Positions 34,653-46,100 of a DNA stretch of 64,000 nucleotides are shown in pieces. Both the position numbers and the translations under genes were made by a program. A model generated the notes under the pieces. The model was given only the letters and a program-made list of their open reading frames with translations, did no database searches and was not told the DNA's origin. Source of the stretch: an uncultured Anaeromusa sp. (GTDB lineage Bacteria; Bacillota; Negativicutes; Anaeromusales; Anaeromusaceae); the NCBI RefSeq assembly GCF_963668665.1, contig NZ_OY764902.1:2049501-2113500 (forward strand), given 5' to 3'. Positions within the stretch are counted from its first letter, which is position 1. Every line of letters begins with the position of its first letter.

Positions 34653-34871
34653 GTATAACAAGTATTTAATTTATAAAGAGAATACCATGGGTTTATGTGC
34701 GAGTCAAGAGTGAAAAGTTATTTTGAAACAAAAATGTATAATTCAAAGGACGAAATACCGACAAATGTCCAAAAACCGACATTGAGTTCTTGGCGTGTTC
34801 ACCGTAAAATGAAAGATGTGTTTTTGAGAGCGACTAAAATGCGTCAAAGTAATAAAAAAGGAGCAAAGAAT

Positions 34872-36872
34872 ATGAGAAAGTTGCTGAACCGGCTGCGGTT
34901 TCGCAGCAAGTTTACTCTGCTGATGGTTTTAGTATTGCTGCCTGTGGCGATGCTGGCTTATTTTCTAGTGCAGGAAATTGATAAAAATCTAGATTTTTCC
35001 GCGCAGGAACAAGGCGGGGCGGAATATTGCCAGACGGCGGTACAATTATTGGTGGAACTGGAAGGGGCCAATGATGCTGCTAAAGTACAGTCTTTGTTTG
35101 GAAAAATGCTGGTGGTGGATGGCCGTTTAGGTAAAGACTTTAAGACCGATCTGCCTTTGCAGGAATTGAAAAACGCATTAGACTTGAAGCGCGGCCATGA
35201 ATCAGGACGCGCCATGGTTAAACTAATCGCTCAAGTGGGGGATGGATCTAACTTGATTTTGGATCCAGACTTGGACAGTTATTATACGATGGATACGGTT
35301 ATTACGAAGCTGCCAACCTTGCTTGTGCGTAAAACCGATCTATTGTTGCAAGTCCAAAAACTAGAGCTAACGCGGCAGATTACAGTGGAAGAACGCATTG
35401 AACTAGCTATGACGCTAGGGAATATCCAAAATCTTTCCGAAACCATGCAAGGCGGCTTGCAAGTGGCGTTTCGGGAAAATGCGCTGACACGTCAAGTTCT
35501 GGAAGAGAAGCTTTTGGTGCAGCAGCAAAAAGAAAAACAGCTTTTAGACCGGTTGAATGCTCTTTTAGCTAAAGGAGAACTGCAAAACGTACCTGCGGCG
35601 GACTTTGCGGCGCTGCGACAGGCGGCGACGGCGGCCAAGGCGGCGGATGCAGCCTTGTTGCTCCAAGCCAACAGCGAATTGCTGCGGTTGCTGGATGTAC
35701 GTATGGATACCATGAGCAGTCATAAGTATAAAGTGCTTTTGTCAGCACTCGTCTTATTGGTACTGGCAGCGCTGATGATTGGGCTGGTCTATCGTTCGTT
35801 AGCCTTCGGCTTGGAGCGGCTGGCGACGGCTTCTGACGAATTGCAGTCCGGAAATTTGACAGCCCGAGCTTCCATGGAGGGTCAGGACGAACTGGCCAAA
35901 GTCGGCATGGCGTTTGATGATATGGTAACGTCACTGCAGGAAATGGTGGTTCGTACGCAGTCTGCAGGAGAACGGTTGAATCGAGCGGCGGTGACAGTGA
36001 GAGGAATTGCGGAGGGAAATCAGGAAACGTCTCAGGATATTGAACGATTTTCTTCTCGCTTGGCGGCGGTGACTAAGGAAGAAGGGCGCTCCATCCAGCA
36101 GATTGGCGGCAGTCTCCAGGAAATCAGCGCCGAAGTGCAGCAGATCGACGCTATGTCTGTGGAAACAGGGGAAGTTACGCAGCATGTGAGGGAACGGGCG
36201 CATACGGGTCAGTCTATTCTTAAGCAGGTTGTAGAAAATATTGACTTGGTTCAGGAAAAAGCCGGGCAGACAGAGTGTTCTACAGGGGAGTTGGTGCAGA
36301 CGCTGCAGATGATCAACCAAGCGGTGCAGACTATCAGCTCCATTGCCAATCAGACCAATTTGTTGGCGCTCAACGCTTCCATTGAATCGGCTCGGGCTGG
36401 CGAGGCCGGGCGGGGCTTTGCCGTGGTAGCGGAAGAAGTGCGGAAATTGGCGGAACAGACAAAAGGTTTTTCTGAGTCCATTATTCGCCAGCTGGCGGAA
36501 GCGGCGGAACATGCGCAACAGATGCAAGCTGCAGTGCATGGTGTGAACGCTGATATTTATCAAGGGGTTGATTTGTCCAAAGAAGCGCAAAGTGAGTTTG
36601 CTCGTATTGTAGAAAGGCTGGATCGAGTATCTGGCGCGGTACAGCAAATGGCTTCTTCTGTAGGGACGGTCAACCGGTCAGTGCAACAGATTTCCTTGGC
36701 GGCGGAAGAATTATCCGCTTCGTCAGAAGGTACAGAGGAGGATGTGGTACGTGTAGCGGGACAAGTGCAACAGCAAGTTGCAACCGCTAACGAATTAGTG
36801 ACAGAAGCCGACGAAATGGCTCGTCTTTCTGAGCGGCTCACAAGTCGCCTGGCGACCTTCCAGACATCTTGA
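34872..36872 (+). CDS. Methyl-accepting chemotaxis protein
   Basis: 666 aa. TM1 at about residues 14-32, a ligand domain of about 260 residues predicted to be helical, TM2 at about 290-312 ([19 protein letters not shown]), HAMP, then the signalling domain with the hairpin tip [31 protein letters not shown] in parts. It sits in the cytoplasmic membrane and controls CheA. ATG 34872 follows AAGGAG; the longer open frame from 34695 is not protein-like. A weak sigma-28-like element (ACCGACAA at 34757-34764) lies upstream, far from certain. The ligand is unknown. Monocistronic. Confidence 0.92.
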   Translation: MRKLLNRLRFRSKFTLLMVLVLLPVAMLAYFLVQEIDKNLDFSAQEQGGAEYCQTAVQLLVELEGANDAAKVQSLFGKMLVVDGRLGKDFKTDLPLQELKNALDLKRGHESGRAMVKLIAQVGDGSNLILDPDLDSYYTMDTVITKLPTLLVRKTDLLLQVQKLELTRQITVEERIELAMTLGNIQNLSETMQGGLQVAFRENALTRQVLEEKLLVQQQKEKQLLDRLNALLAKGELQNVPAADFAALRQAATAAKAADAALLLQANSELLRLLDVRMDTMSSHKYKVLLSALVLLVLAALMIGLVYRSLAFGLERLATASDELQSGNLTARASMEGQDELAKVGMAFDDMVTSLQEMVVRTQSAGERLNRAAVTVRGIAEGNQETSQDIERFSSRLAAVTKEEGRSIQQIGGSLQEISAEVQQIDAMSVETGEVTQHVRERAHTGQSILKQVVENIDLVQEKAGQTECSTGELVQTLQMINQAVQTISSIANQTNLLALNASIESARAGEAGRGFAVVAEEVRKLAEQTKGFSESIIRQLAEAAEHAQQMQAAVHGVNADIYQGVDLSKEAQSEFARIVERLDRVSGAVQQMASSVGTVNRSVQQISLAAEELSASSEGTEEDVVRVAGQVQQQVATANELVTEADEMARLSERLTSRLATFQTS

Positions 36873-36883
36873 GACGTAAGTTG

Positions 36884-36928
36884 AAAAACCGGAGCAGCGC
36901 AATTGGTTTGCGTTGCTCCGGTTTTTCT
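36884..36928 (+). terminator. Terminator after the chemoreceptor gene
   Basis: AAAAACCGGAGCA pairs with TGCTCCGGTTTTT, with extra pairing in the loop (GCGCAA/TTGCG). Confidence 0.88.
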
Positions 36929-36931
36929 TGC

Positions 36932-37000
36932 TATACCAGAATCTATAAGTTTTTACGGCTGAAAAATCTAGGGTTATCAAGGGCTGGGAGCTTCTGGGTA
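36932..37000 (+). repeat. Type E repeat, copy 2
   Basis: TATACCAGAATC, TATAAGTTTTTACGGCTGAA, GTTATCAAGGGCTGGGAGCTTC: same order as copy 1 (19584-19650). Confidence 0.75.
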
Positions 37001-37012
37001 AACGGCAGCCGC

Positions 37013-37085
37013 AGGCTCGTTCATTCCCTCGCATTACTCCGCTGGCCTTTCTCTGTTACCTCTGTTACCTCTGTTACTCTGTGTG
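37013..37085 (+). repeat. Type C repeat with CTCTGTTAC tandem units
   Basis: GCTCGTTCATTCCCTCGCAT, TACTCCGCTGG, then CTCTGTTAC three times (9-bp unit). The first part matches the type C copy at 19834; at 19.6 kb a type D element stands between E and C, here it is absent. 37086-37197 holds no recognisable feature beyond the gluQ ribosome site. Confidence 0.65.
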
Positions 37086-37197
37086 CCGTTCTCTTTCAAA
37101 GGACCGCGCAGCGGTTTTTCTTACTAAGCAGCAGGATTGCGTTAGTAATGGCGCGAATCTTTTCTTTCAATAAATAGCATGATGAGGAGAAACTGTT

Positions 37198-38145
37198 TTG
37201 TCAAAAAAAATGAGGGGGCGTTTTGCCCCCAGCCCTACAGGGAAAATGCATCTGGGCAATGCGTGGACGGCACTTCTGGCGTGGCTTCAAGTGCGCGCAG
37301 GAAAAGGGCAACTGGTGTTGCGTATGGAAGATTTGGACCCTGATCGCTCCCGAGAGGAGTATGTGCAGGGCTTAGAGGCGGATTTGCATTGGTTGGGCCT
37401 TGATTGGGATGAAGGCGGCGGCTTGGGCGGCGTTTATGGACCTTATGCGCAAGATGCGCGCCGTGATTTGTACGAAGCGGCGCTGCAGCGTTTGCAGGAG
37501 CAGCATCTGGTCTATCCTTGCTATTGCACGCGAGCGGAGCTGGCGGCGTCTGCGCCGCATGGCGAAGATGGCGAACGCATTTATTCAGGAACTTGCTCTG
37601 GCGGTGTAGCAGAGAATAAGCTTGCTAGGAAGCCGTCATTGCGGTTGAAAGTACCGGCGGAAGAGATTGTTTTTGAAGACGGCGTATATGGTTTCGTACG
37701 GCAAAACTTACGCCAAGAGTGCGGCGACTTTGTCGTTCGTCGTTCTGATGGCGTCCATGCGTATCAGTTGGCCGTTGTGGTGGATGATGCGCTGATGGGC
37801 ATTACCCATGTGCTGCGCGGTGCGGATTTGCTTTCCTCTACGCCGAGGCAGCTGTATTTGTATCGCTTGTTGGGCTATGATGCGCCCTCGTTCTCGCATG
37901 TGCCTCTTTTAGTGGATGAGGAAGGTGTACGACTGTCCAAGCGACATGGAGCTTTGGCTGTGGCCGTCTTGCGGGAACGTGGCGTAAGAGCGGAGAAGAT
38001 TATTGGCTTATTGGCGTGGCTGGCCGGTTTGCTTCCCTCGTTGGAAGCGGCGAAGCCGCAAGAAATTGTTGGTCTTTTTGATTTGGAAAAAATACCGCGC
38101 CAGGACATCATCGTTTCCGAGACGGCCTGGCGCTTCCTTAGTTGA
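37198..38145 (+). CDS. gluQ: Glutamyl-Q tRNA(Asp) synthetase
   Basis: 315 aa: the size of GluQRS, not of full GluRS (about 480 aa), as the anticodon-binding part is missing. HIGH-like HLGN in RFAPSPTGKMHLGNAWTALLAW, zinc-type CYCTRAEL with a later Cys, and KMSKS-like RLSKRHGAL. It charges glutamate to queuosine of tRNA(Asp). TTG 37198 is chosen because GAGGAG (37184-37189) is 8 bp upstream; the next ATG (37210) would be too far. Confidence 0.92.
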   Translation: MSKKMRGRFAPSPTGKMHLGNAWTALLAWLQVRAGKGQLVLRMEDLDPDRSREEYVQGLEADLHWLGLDWDEGGGLGGVYGPYAQDARRDLYEAALQRLQEQHLVYPCYCTRAELAASAPHGEDGERIYSGTCSGGVAENKLARKPSLRLKVPAEEIVFEDGVYGFVRQNLRQECGDFVVRRSDGVHAYQLAVVVDDALMGITHVLRGADLLSSTPRQLYLYRLLGYDAPSFSHVPLLVDEEGVRLSKRHGALAVAVLRERGVRAEKIIGLLAWLAGLLPSLEAAKPQEIVGLFDLEKIPRQDIIVSETAWRFLS

Positions 38146-38161
38146 GAAGCTGCTGACTTAT

Positions 38162-38187
38162 GAGCCCATGCCACGCTGGCTCTTTTT
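38162..38187 (+). terminator. Weak terminator after gluQ
   Basis: GAGCC and GGCTC arms followed by T5. Confidence 0.45.
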
Positions 38188-38225
38188 CCGCCTGACTGTG
38201 AAAAGGGAACCTCGAAGTAGCGCGA

Positions 38226-38386
38226 CGGGAACCTATGCTTTATGATCATCTCACGCCGAGACGAGCCTCTTTCCGCCAGGCGTCGTCAGAAATACTCGCC
38301 ATAGCCCCGCTATGCCTGCGTTTTCTTTCTTGCCTGACGCAAATATTCTTCGCCTCGGCGGAGCGCTCATTAAATCATAGGCTCCC
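38226..38386 (+). repeat. Type A interspersed repeat, copy 3
   Basis: Outer arms GGGAACCTATG.../...ATCATAGGCTCCC; inner arms CGCCGAG with CTCGGCG; CGTCGTCAG with CTGACG; centre CCATAGCCCCGCTATG. Marks CATCTCACGCC, GTCAGAAAT, TGCCTGCGTTTTC and GGAGCGCTCATTAAAT are shared with copy 1. Confidence 0.8.
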
Positions 38387-38414
38387 TATAAACCGGTATA
38401 TAAATTACCAAATT

Positions 38415-38508
38415 GTGCCCTCTTGCGGGCCCTCCGGTTCTCCGATTCTCCTGTTCAATTTTTTCCTTTCGTACCCTCCCGCTACCCCCTTTACTCTTGT
38501 TCAATCCA
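38415..38508 (+). repeat. Type C repeat (double)
   Basis: Two C/T-rich parts, each ending like CTCCTGTTCAAT (38448-38459) and CTCTTGTTCAAT (about 38494-38505). Lies just after the trpB stop on the other strand. Together with the type A copy it fills the gluQ-trpB gap. Confidence 0.6.
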
Positions 38509-38514
38509 ATCCTA

Positions 38515-39693
<1,179 letters not shown>

Positions 39694-39889
39694 TGTTGTT
39701 TCTCTCCTTTTATTTTAAAATATGAACAAAAAGAACAAGTGAAACCTTAACTTCACCAATGTAGTACAAAAAATACATTTTAGCAAGATGCAGCTATGAA
39801 AAACGTTACTTAATAGAAGCGAATGGTTGTAGGGGGAGACAAATAAGCCGCAGAGATGGTCTGGAGGGATGGAGAAGAGAAAGAGGCGC
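39694..39889. other. Divergent intergenic region between trpB and the phosphofructokinase gene
   Basis: No gene is seen. It holds the short palindromes noted for trpB and an A/T-rich stretch near trpB; the half towards the kinase is G/A-rich and unremarkable. Confidence 0.5.
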
Positions 39890-39918
39890 TTGTTTTGCGC
39901 CAGCGGGGCTGGTATAGT
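39890..39918 (+). promoter_or_regulatory. Promoter of the phosphofructokinase gene
   Basis: TTGTTT (39890-39895), 17-bp spacer, TATAGT (39913-39918) with TGG extended -10. Confidence 0.55.
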
Positions 39919-39949
39919 CTTCAGAGTATAGAGTTAAAGGAGTGAGGTT

Positions 39950-41164
39950 ATGACGATGAAGGGCAATGTGTTGATTGCGCAGGGCGGCGGACCGACGGCG
40001 GTAATCAACCAAAGTCTGGCCGGCATTGTCCGGGAAGTGCGGCGGTTAAGTCCGGAAAGCCGTATTTACGGGGCACTGCATGGTGTGGAAGGCGTAGCGA
40101 AAGAAGAATTTGTCGATTTGACGCAAGTAACAGAGGCCAATTTGGAAGCGGTAGCGGCAACTCCTTCGGCAGCCTTGGGTTCTACGCGTGTAAAGCCTAA
40201 AGCGGATTTTTGCAAGAAGATGTTTGCTGTTATGAAAGCCCATGATATTCGTTATTTCTTCTATATAGGGGGCAATGATTCGTCAGATGCGCTGCTGATT
40301 ATCAGTGAAGAGGCGGCGCGGGAGAAGTATCCTCTCAAGGCGATTCATGTACCGAAAACCATAGACAATGATTTGCTTGTTACTGACCATACACCCGGTT
40401 ATGCTTCAGCAGCCCGCTTTGTAGCGCAGGCCTTTGCGGGGTTGTCCTTGGATATGCGATCCTTAGGCGGTGTGTATGTCGGTATTGTTATGGGGCGGCA
40501 TGCGGGCTTTTTGACAGCGGCCGCTGCTGCTGCGCGTCGCTATGAGGGCGATGGTCCGCATTTGGTATATCTGCCGGAGCGCTCGTTTTCGTTAGAGGCT
40601 TTCTTGGATGATGTACGGCGTGTGCATGAACAATACGGTTTTTGTGTAGTGGCTGTCTCTGAGGGGATTTGCGACAAATCAGGACAACCGCTTTTATTGA
40701 GCCTTGTTGATGAGGTGGAGCGGGATGCTCATGGCAATGCCACCTTGTCCGGAACCGGCGCGCTGGGAGACTGCCTTTCGAAAAAACTTAAGGAAGGGCT
40801 GGGCATTTCGCGCGTGCGTTGTGATACCTTCGGCTACTTGCAACGCTCCTTCTTGGGCTGCGTCTCGTCGGTAGATGCGGCGGAAGCGCGGGAAGCCGGT
40901 GAGAAAGCGGTTCAGTTTGCGGCCTTTGGACAGGAAATGAACGGCTCTGTAACGATTCATCGGGTGGGTGATTATGCAACTGCATATCGCTTGACGCCGT
41001 TGGTTGAGTTAGCGGGTAAGACGCGTTACATGCCGGATTCCTTTATTAATGAAGCAGGCAACGATATTACCCCTGCTTTTCTGGATTATGTAAGGCCGCT
41101 TTTAGGCAAAGATTGCCCTGTGGCAGCGAGGCTGGAAGCTCCTCGCGTAGCTGGACGGTGCTAA
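39950..41164 (+). CDS. Phosphofructokinase, probably pyrophosphate-dependent
   Basis: 404 aa. PFK-A fold: N-terminal AQGGGPTAVINQSL, YIGGNDSSDA (residues 106 to 114), VPKTIDNDL (Lys136, base Asp139), GVYVGIVMGRHAGFL. ATP enzymes have Gly after the GGD (GGDGS) and Gly in place of Lys in PGTID; this protein has Asp110 and Lys136, the pair linked to PPi use. The Asp of GGD is Asn109 here, which is unusual. It phosphorylates fructose-6-phosphate in glycolysis, reversibly if PPi is the donor. Monocistronic, with own promoter and terminator. Confidence 0.85.
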   Translation: MTMKGNVLIAQGGGPTAVINQSLAGIVREVRRLSPESRIYGALHGVEGVAKEEFVDLTQVTEANLEAVAATPSAALGSTRVKPKADFCKKMFAVMKAHDIRYFFYIGGNDSSDALLIISEEAAREKYPLKAIHVPKTIDNDLLVTDHTPGYASAARFVAQAFAGLSLDMRSLGGVYVGIVMGRHAGFLTAAAAAARRYEGDGPHLVYLPERSFSLEAFLDDVRRVHEQYGFCVVAVSEGICDKSGQPLLLSLVDEVERDAHGNATLSGTGALGDCLSKKLKEGLGISRVRCDTFGYLQRSFLGCVSSVDAAEAREAGEKAVQFAAFGQEMNGSVTIHRVGDYATAYRLTPLVELAGKTRYMPDSFINEAGNDITPAFLDYVRPLLGKDCPVAARLEAPRVAGRC

Positions 41165-41181
41165 AAGGAAAATGGAAATAG

Positions 41182-41220
41182 AACAGGCTTGCAGTCGGGA
41201 TAGGCTGCAAGCCTGTTTTG
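41182..41220 (+). terminator. Terminator of the phosphofructokinase gene
   Basis: AACAGGCTTGCAG (41182-41194) pairs with CTGCAAGCCTGTT (41205-41217), followed by T4. Confidence 0.85.
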
Positions 41221-41277
41221 TTGGCAGGTGTGTGGTAGTCTGAGACTGTCATTATCAAACCATAAAGCACATGGGTT

Positions 41278-41598
41278 TTAATGTGCTAGTTTCAAACCGA
41301 TGACGCCGGCGATAATGAGGAGTACGGATGCGATCCGTAAAATCCCGATGGGATCGTTATATAGTACAATTCCCAGTATAAATGTACCTGCAGCCCCTAT
41401 GCCGGTCCAGACGGCATACGCTGTGCCCATGGGAATTTCTTTTTGCGCCGAAAATAGAAAAAAACCGCTAAGACCCATTGCGATTACCGCTATGGCAAGG
41501 CCTGTAAATTGTTTTCCTTCCATGGTTTGCGCCATTTTTAAACCAAGAGGCCAGCCAATTTCGAATAAACCTGCAATGACCAAGTAGATCCATGCCAT
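41278..41598 (-). CDS. Small multidrug resistance family exporter, SugE/Gdx-like
   Basis: 106 aa, four helices. The TM1 Glu (GLFEIGWPLGLK) is the coupling residue; EIPMGTAYAVWTGIGAAGTFILGI is the SMR signature. The GLFEIGW-type TM1 and GLKMA tail point to the SugE (guanidinium exporter) branch rather than EmrE. No guanidine riboswitch was found upstream. Forms a homodimer in the cytoplasmic membrane. Site AAAGGAGGAA. Confidence 0.85.
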   Translation of the reverse strand: MAWIYLVIAGLFEIGWPLGLKMAQTMEGKQFTGLAIAVIAMGLSGFFLFSAQKEIPMGTAYAVWTGIGAAGTFILGIVLYNDPIGILRIASVLLIIAGVIGLKLAH

Positions 41599-41619
41599 AA
41601 ACGATTCCTCCTTTAAAAC

Positions 41620-41810
41620 TAGGAATGACTAAGTTGTTTAAATAATTCTTTGCTTGGAGAATATTTCCTGCCCAAAAATCAAAGAGGAGACCCCAAAATG
41701 AATTTTTAAAAATCTACTAGCGTTAAGTTCCGTAAAAAAGGGCTTAGTTATAGTAACTAAAATCTAGGCTAAGGGGAATAATGAAAAGTGTAGTCTCGAT
41801 AAAAAATAGA
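41620..41810. other. A/T-rich intergenic region upstream of the RND operon
   Basis: About 190 bp with clearly lower G+C than the genes around it. No ORF of note (a 14-codon frame at 41781 has only a weak ribosome site), no RNA motif recognised. Confidence 0.5.
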
Positions 41811-41867
41811 TTGTGTGTTTATTGAAAAAAAGTTATACTGTATAATACCGAAACTGACTGGTTAGTC
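41811..41867 (+). promoter_or_regulatory. RND operon promoter with a TetR-type operator
   Basis: TTGTGT (41811-41816), 17-bp spacer, TATACT (41834-41839); TATAAT at 41841 is an alternative -10. GACTGGTTAGTC (41856-41867) just downstream has complementary GACT/AGTC ends, the usual look of operators of TetR-type regulators of RND pumps. No TetR gene is in the window. Confidence 0.5.
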
Positions 41868-42013
41868 CAAAAAAAACAGTAGTTTCTTAAAGGTATTTTT
41901 TAGCAAGTAAAGAATAAGTAGTCATATTAATAGGTAATCCATATAAAACAATAATGTATCGTGTTTACATAACTTTATTAATTGTAAAGAAAAAGAAACG
42001 GAGGCATTTATCT

Positions 42014-43183
42014 ATGCTATTTAAACCATGGGGTAATTCCGCAGGAAAGAAAAGAATGGCTTGTGTTATGGCACTTTTGCTGAGCGGCTTGCTGCTGGCA
42101 GGATGCAACGGCAAACAGCAGGCGCCGCAAGGGCAGGCAGTGGCTGTAAAGGCCATGAAGGTGATCAAGCAAGATACGCCGGTTTCCTATGAGTTCGTAG
42201 GGGAAGTGGAAGCCAAGCAGGAAGTGCAGATTAAGGCGCAGGTAAGCGGGAATATTATTGAAAAACTGGTGGATGGCGGTACTACCGTGTATCGCGGTCA
42301 GCCCTTGTTTGTCATTGATCGGCGTCAGTATGAGGCTAACTCTTTGAATGTACAGGCGCAACTGGCGCAGGCGCAAGCTGCTTTGAGCCGGACACGGCGT
42401 GATGTGGCCCGTTATGAGCAGCTTGCTGAACAGCAAGCTATTGCTCAACAGGTACTTGATAATGCAGTAGCGGAAGAACGCCAAGCGGCGGCTCAAGTGG
42501 ATGCGCAGCGGGCTCTTTTGCAAAAAGCCAACAACGATGTGAATGATACGACGATTGTGTCTCCTTTTGATGGACGTATCGATACGAAAGATTTAAGTAT
42601 CGGCAACTACGCTACTGCCGGCTCGACGGTGCTGGCGACGATTTCTTCTACTGATCCGGTGCGGGTGCGCTTTAGCATTGGTGAAAACGATTACTTGAAA
42701 TTCATGCGCATGGGCGGCGGCGCTGCGACGACGGAACGTAAGCTGCGCCTAATTCTAAGCGATGGCAGCGAATATCCATTAGAAGGAACGGTAGACCAAA
42801 TTGACCGTGGTTTGGGATCCGATACAGGCGCCTTGACCATTAAAGCATTGTTTGCTAACCCCAACCGCATGCTGGTTCCGGGTATGTTTGCGCGGGTAGT
42901 TGCTGTTGCGGAAATACGTCAAGGCGCACTCCTTGTACCGCAGCGGGCAGTGCAGGAAATATTAGGTAAAACTTTCCTTACTGTTGTGAATGCAGAGGGC
43001 AAAGCGGAAATGCGTCCTGTGAAGATGGGGGCGCGTATCGGTCAAAAACTTTGGATGGTGGATGAAGGCCTGACTGAGCAGGATGTAGTGGTTGTAGAAG
43101 GATTCCAAAAAGCACAGCCAGGTACGCCGGTGGATGTGCAGACAATTACTCTTGCGGACTTGGCCGACGCAAATCAGAAATAA
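42014..43183 (+). CDS. RND efflux periplasmic adaptor lipoprotein (AcrA/MexA type)
   Basis: 389 aa. Lipoprotein signal with lipobox LLLAGC (Cys31). Then barrel-sandwich/lipoyl parts (VQIKAQVSGNIIEKLVDGGTTVYRGQPLFVID), a coiled-coil hairpin rich in Gln/Ala (about residues 110-180), and beta-barrel domains (VSPFDGRIDTKDLSIGNY). It bridges the inner-membrane pump to an outer-membrane channel, which implies a diderm cell. ATG 42014 follows CGGAGG; the open frame upstream is not protein-like. The pump gene follows after 12 bp. Confidence 0.93.
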   Translation: MLFKPWGNSAGKKRMACVMALLLSGLLLAGCNGKQQAPQGQAVAVKAMKVIKQDTPVSYEFVGEVEAKQEVQIKAQVSGNIIEKLVDGGTTVYRGQPLFVIDRRQYEANSLNVQAQLAQAQAALSRTRRDVARYEQLAEQQAIAQQVLDNAVAEERQAAAQVDAQRALLQKANNDVNDTTIVSPFDGRIDTKDLSIGNYATAGSTVLATISSTDPVRVRFSIGENDYLKFMRMGGGAATTERKLRLILSDGSEYPLEGTVDQIDRGLGSDTGALTIKALFANPNRMLVPGMFARVVAVAEIRQGALLVPQRAVQEILGKTFLTVVNAEGKAEMRPVKMGARIGQKLWMVDEGLTEQDVVVVEGFQKAQPGTPVDVQTITLADLADANQK

Positions 43184-43195
43184 GGAGGTGGCTTG

Positions 43196-46100
43196 ATGGC
43201 CAAGTTCTTTATTGATAGACCGATTTTTGCTATCGTTCTATCGATTTTCATTACAATTGCCGGACTTGTTTCCATTACGCAGCTGCCTATTGCGCAGTAT
43301 CCGCAGATAACGGCTCCGGTGGTCAATGTCAGCGCCAGCTATGTCGGCGCGAATGCGGAAGTTGTGGAGCAGGCCGTGGGTCAAGCTATTGAGCAGCAGG
43401 TCAATGGCGTGGAAAACATGGTGGACATGCGTTCCACTAGTGACGATAACGGCCAATATTCATTGAATGTTAAATTTGAGTTAGGCGTTAACCCGGATAT
43501 GGCGACCGTGCAGGTGCAAAACCGCGTGGCCCAGGCGACGGCGAAGATTCCGGCTGCAGTGCAGAATTCCGGGATCACCGTACAGAAGCAATCGCCGGAT
43601 ACGGTTATGTATCTTTCCTTATGGTCGCCCAAAAACACCTACGATTCATTGTTTTTGAAAAACTACGCGAATATTTACTTGGTGGATGACTTGAAACGCG
43701 TAAAAGGCGTGGGTAATGTCAATGAATATGGCCCTGAGTTTGGCATGCGCGTTTGGCTGCAGCCGGATAAGATGGCCCGTCTTGGCATTACTGCTGATGA
43801 TGTGGGCGATGCGATTAAAGAGCAAAACGTCCAGGCGCCGGCTGGTACGATTGGTCAGCTCCCTTCTCCTAAAGGGCAGGAATTCCAGTACTCCGCAAGG
43901 GTTCAAGGACAATTGCAGGAAGAAAGCCAGTTTTCTAATATTATTGTTCGAGCCAAGCCAGACGGCTCCTTTGTGCGAGTCAGCGATGTGGCTCGCGTGG
44001 AGCTGGCGGCGAAAGATTACCACTTTACTAGTGATTTGAACCAGCGCGATTCAGTGACGTTGGCTATCCAATTAACTCCGGACGCGAATGCGCTGGATAC
44101 GGTTACCGAGGTTAAGAAGGTACTGGAGACCAACTCCAAACGGTTCCCGACAGATTTGGAATACTATATTGTTTCGGATAATACCCGCTTCATTGATGAA
44201 TCGATGATCGAAGTGGTCAAGACCTTTGTCGAAGCATTGCTGCTGGTGTTGCTGATTGTATTTATCTTTTTGCAAAGCTGGCGAGCTACGCTGATACCGA
44301 TGCTGGCGGTGCCGGTATCCTTGATTGGTACTTTCGGGGCGTTTATTCTTCTCGGCTTTAACATCAATACTTTGACGATGTTTGCTATGGTATTGGCCAT
44401 CGGCTTGGTTGTTGACGATGCCATTGTTGTGGTAGAAGCGGTAGAACATCATATGCGCCATAATGGCATGTCACCGAAAGACGCGGCGTATCGGGCTATG
44501 GAGGAAGTGTCCGGACCGGTTGTGGCGATTGCCTTTGTGTTGGCTTCCGTATTTATACCGGTTGCTTTCTTTGGCGGGACCGCCGGAGTGTTGTACAAAC
44601 AGTTTGCTTTGACTATTGCGGTGTCAATGGGCCTTTCGGCGTTAGTAGCCTTGACGCTGACGCCGGCTTTGTGCTCGCTTATCCTTAAGCCGCATGATCC
44701 CAATGCCCACGAAGGGCGTTTGGGACGCTTCTTTGAGGCGTTCAATGAAAAATTTGACGCGATGACCGGTCGCTATGGGAAAACGGTACGTAATTTTATT
44801 CGGTATAGTAAAATTTGCTTAGCCGGATTGTTGGTAATTGTTGTTTTAGCATTGACTTTCTTCAAGATGTTGCCGACGACTTTTGTACCGAATGAAGACC
44901 AAGGGTATTTCATGGCTACCATTAGTCTGCCGGAAGCGGCCTCTATGAATCGGACCCGTCAGGTTGGCTATGATGTGGCCGAGATTGTGAAAGGCATTCC
45001 CGGGGTAAAGGATACCCTGGTTATTGCTGGTTATGATATTCTTGCGGGCGCTTTAAAGCCTAACGCCGCCTTGTTGGTTGTGGCGTTGGATACTTGGAGC
45101 GAACGTCCGGATAAAGCACGCTATGTAGATAGTATTATTCGCCAAGTTTACATGAAAACCGCGCGTATTCCTGAAGCTACGATTATGGCCTTCAACGCGC
45201 CGGCTTTGCCAGGCGGCGGCTCTACTGGCGCTATGACCTTTATGCTGCAGGATCGTGGCGGCGGCAATGTGGAAGAAATGGCGGATGTTTCGAAAAAGTT
45301 CCTTGGCGAGGCGCGAAAGCGTCCGGAATTGACTGGCGTATATTCTACGTTCCGTAGCGATACGCCGGCGTTCCGTTATGAAGTAGACCGGGAAAAAGCT
45401 GAGAAGCTGGGCGTGAAGGTGGATGATGTGTTTAGTACGCTGCAGGCTTTTCTCGGCGGTTTGCAGGTTAATGACTTTACTCGTTTTGGTCGTACTTGGA
45501 AAGTGGTTATGCAGGCGGAGCCGCAGTATCGCTCCGATGCGAACGACATTCGCTACTTCTTTGTGCGCAGCAATACGAACGCCATGGTGCCATTGGCTAC
45601 GTTGGTCAAACCGGTGCCTATCAGCGGTCCCACGGCGATTAAGCGCTTCAATGGCAACCGAGCCATTCAAATTGGCGCCAGTCCGGCGCCGGGGTACAGC
45701 AGTGGACAAGCAATGACTGCCTTAGAGGAAGTGGCTACGGAAACCTTGCCCAATACGTACAGCTATGAATGGGCTGATCAAAGCCGCGACGAAAAACTGT
45801 CCGGCGGTCGTGCTGGTTATGTCTTTGGAGCGGCCATCTTGTTTGCATTCCTGTGCTTGGCGGCGTTGTACGAGAGCTGGAGCATTCCTTTTGCGGTACT
45901 GCTTTCGGTGCCTACGGCGATTTTCGGCTCCGGCCTGTTCCAATGGGCGCGCGGTTTGGAAAACAGTATCTATATGCAGATCGGGTTGGTCATGTTGATT
46001 GGTTTAGCAGCCAAGAACGCGATTTTGATTGTAGAGTTTGCCAAGGTGCGCGTGGACAAGGGCGTTGATCCGGTAGAGGCGGCCATTGAAGCGGCGAAGC

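Noticed and set aside
34695..34871. N-terminal extension of the chemoreceptor
   Set aside because: The segment is polar and unlike any receptor N-terminus, while ATG 34872 has a good ribosome site directly before TM1.
41599..41760. Guanidine riboswitch expected upstream of the SugE-like gene
   Set aside because: No ykkC core and no pair of ACGR-loop hairpins was found in the leader.
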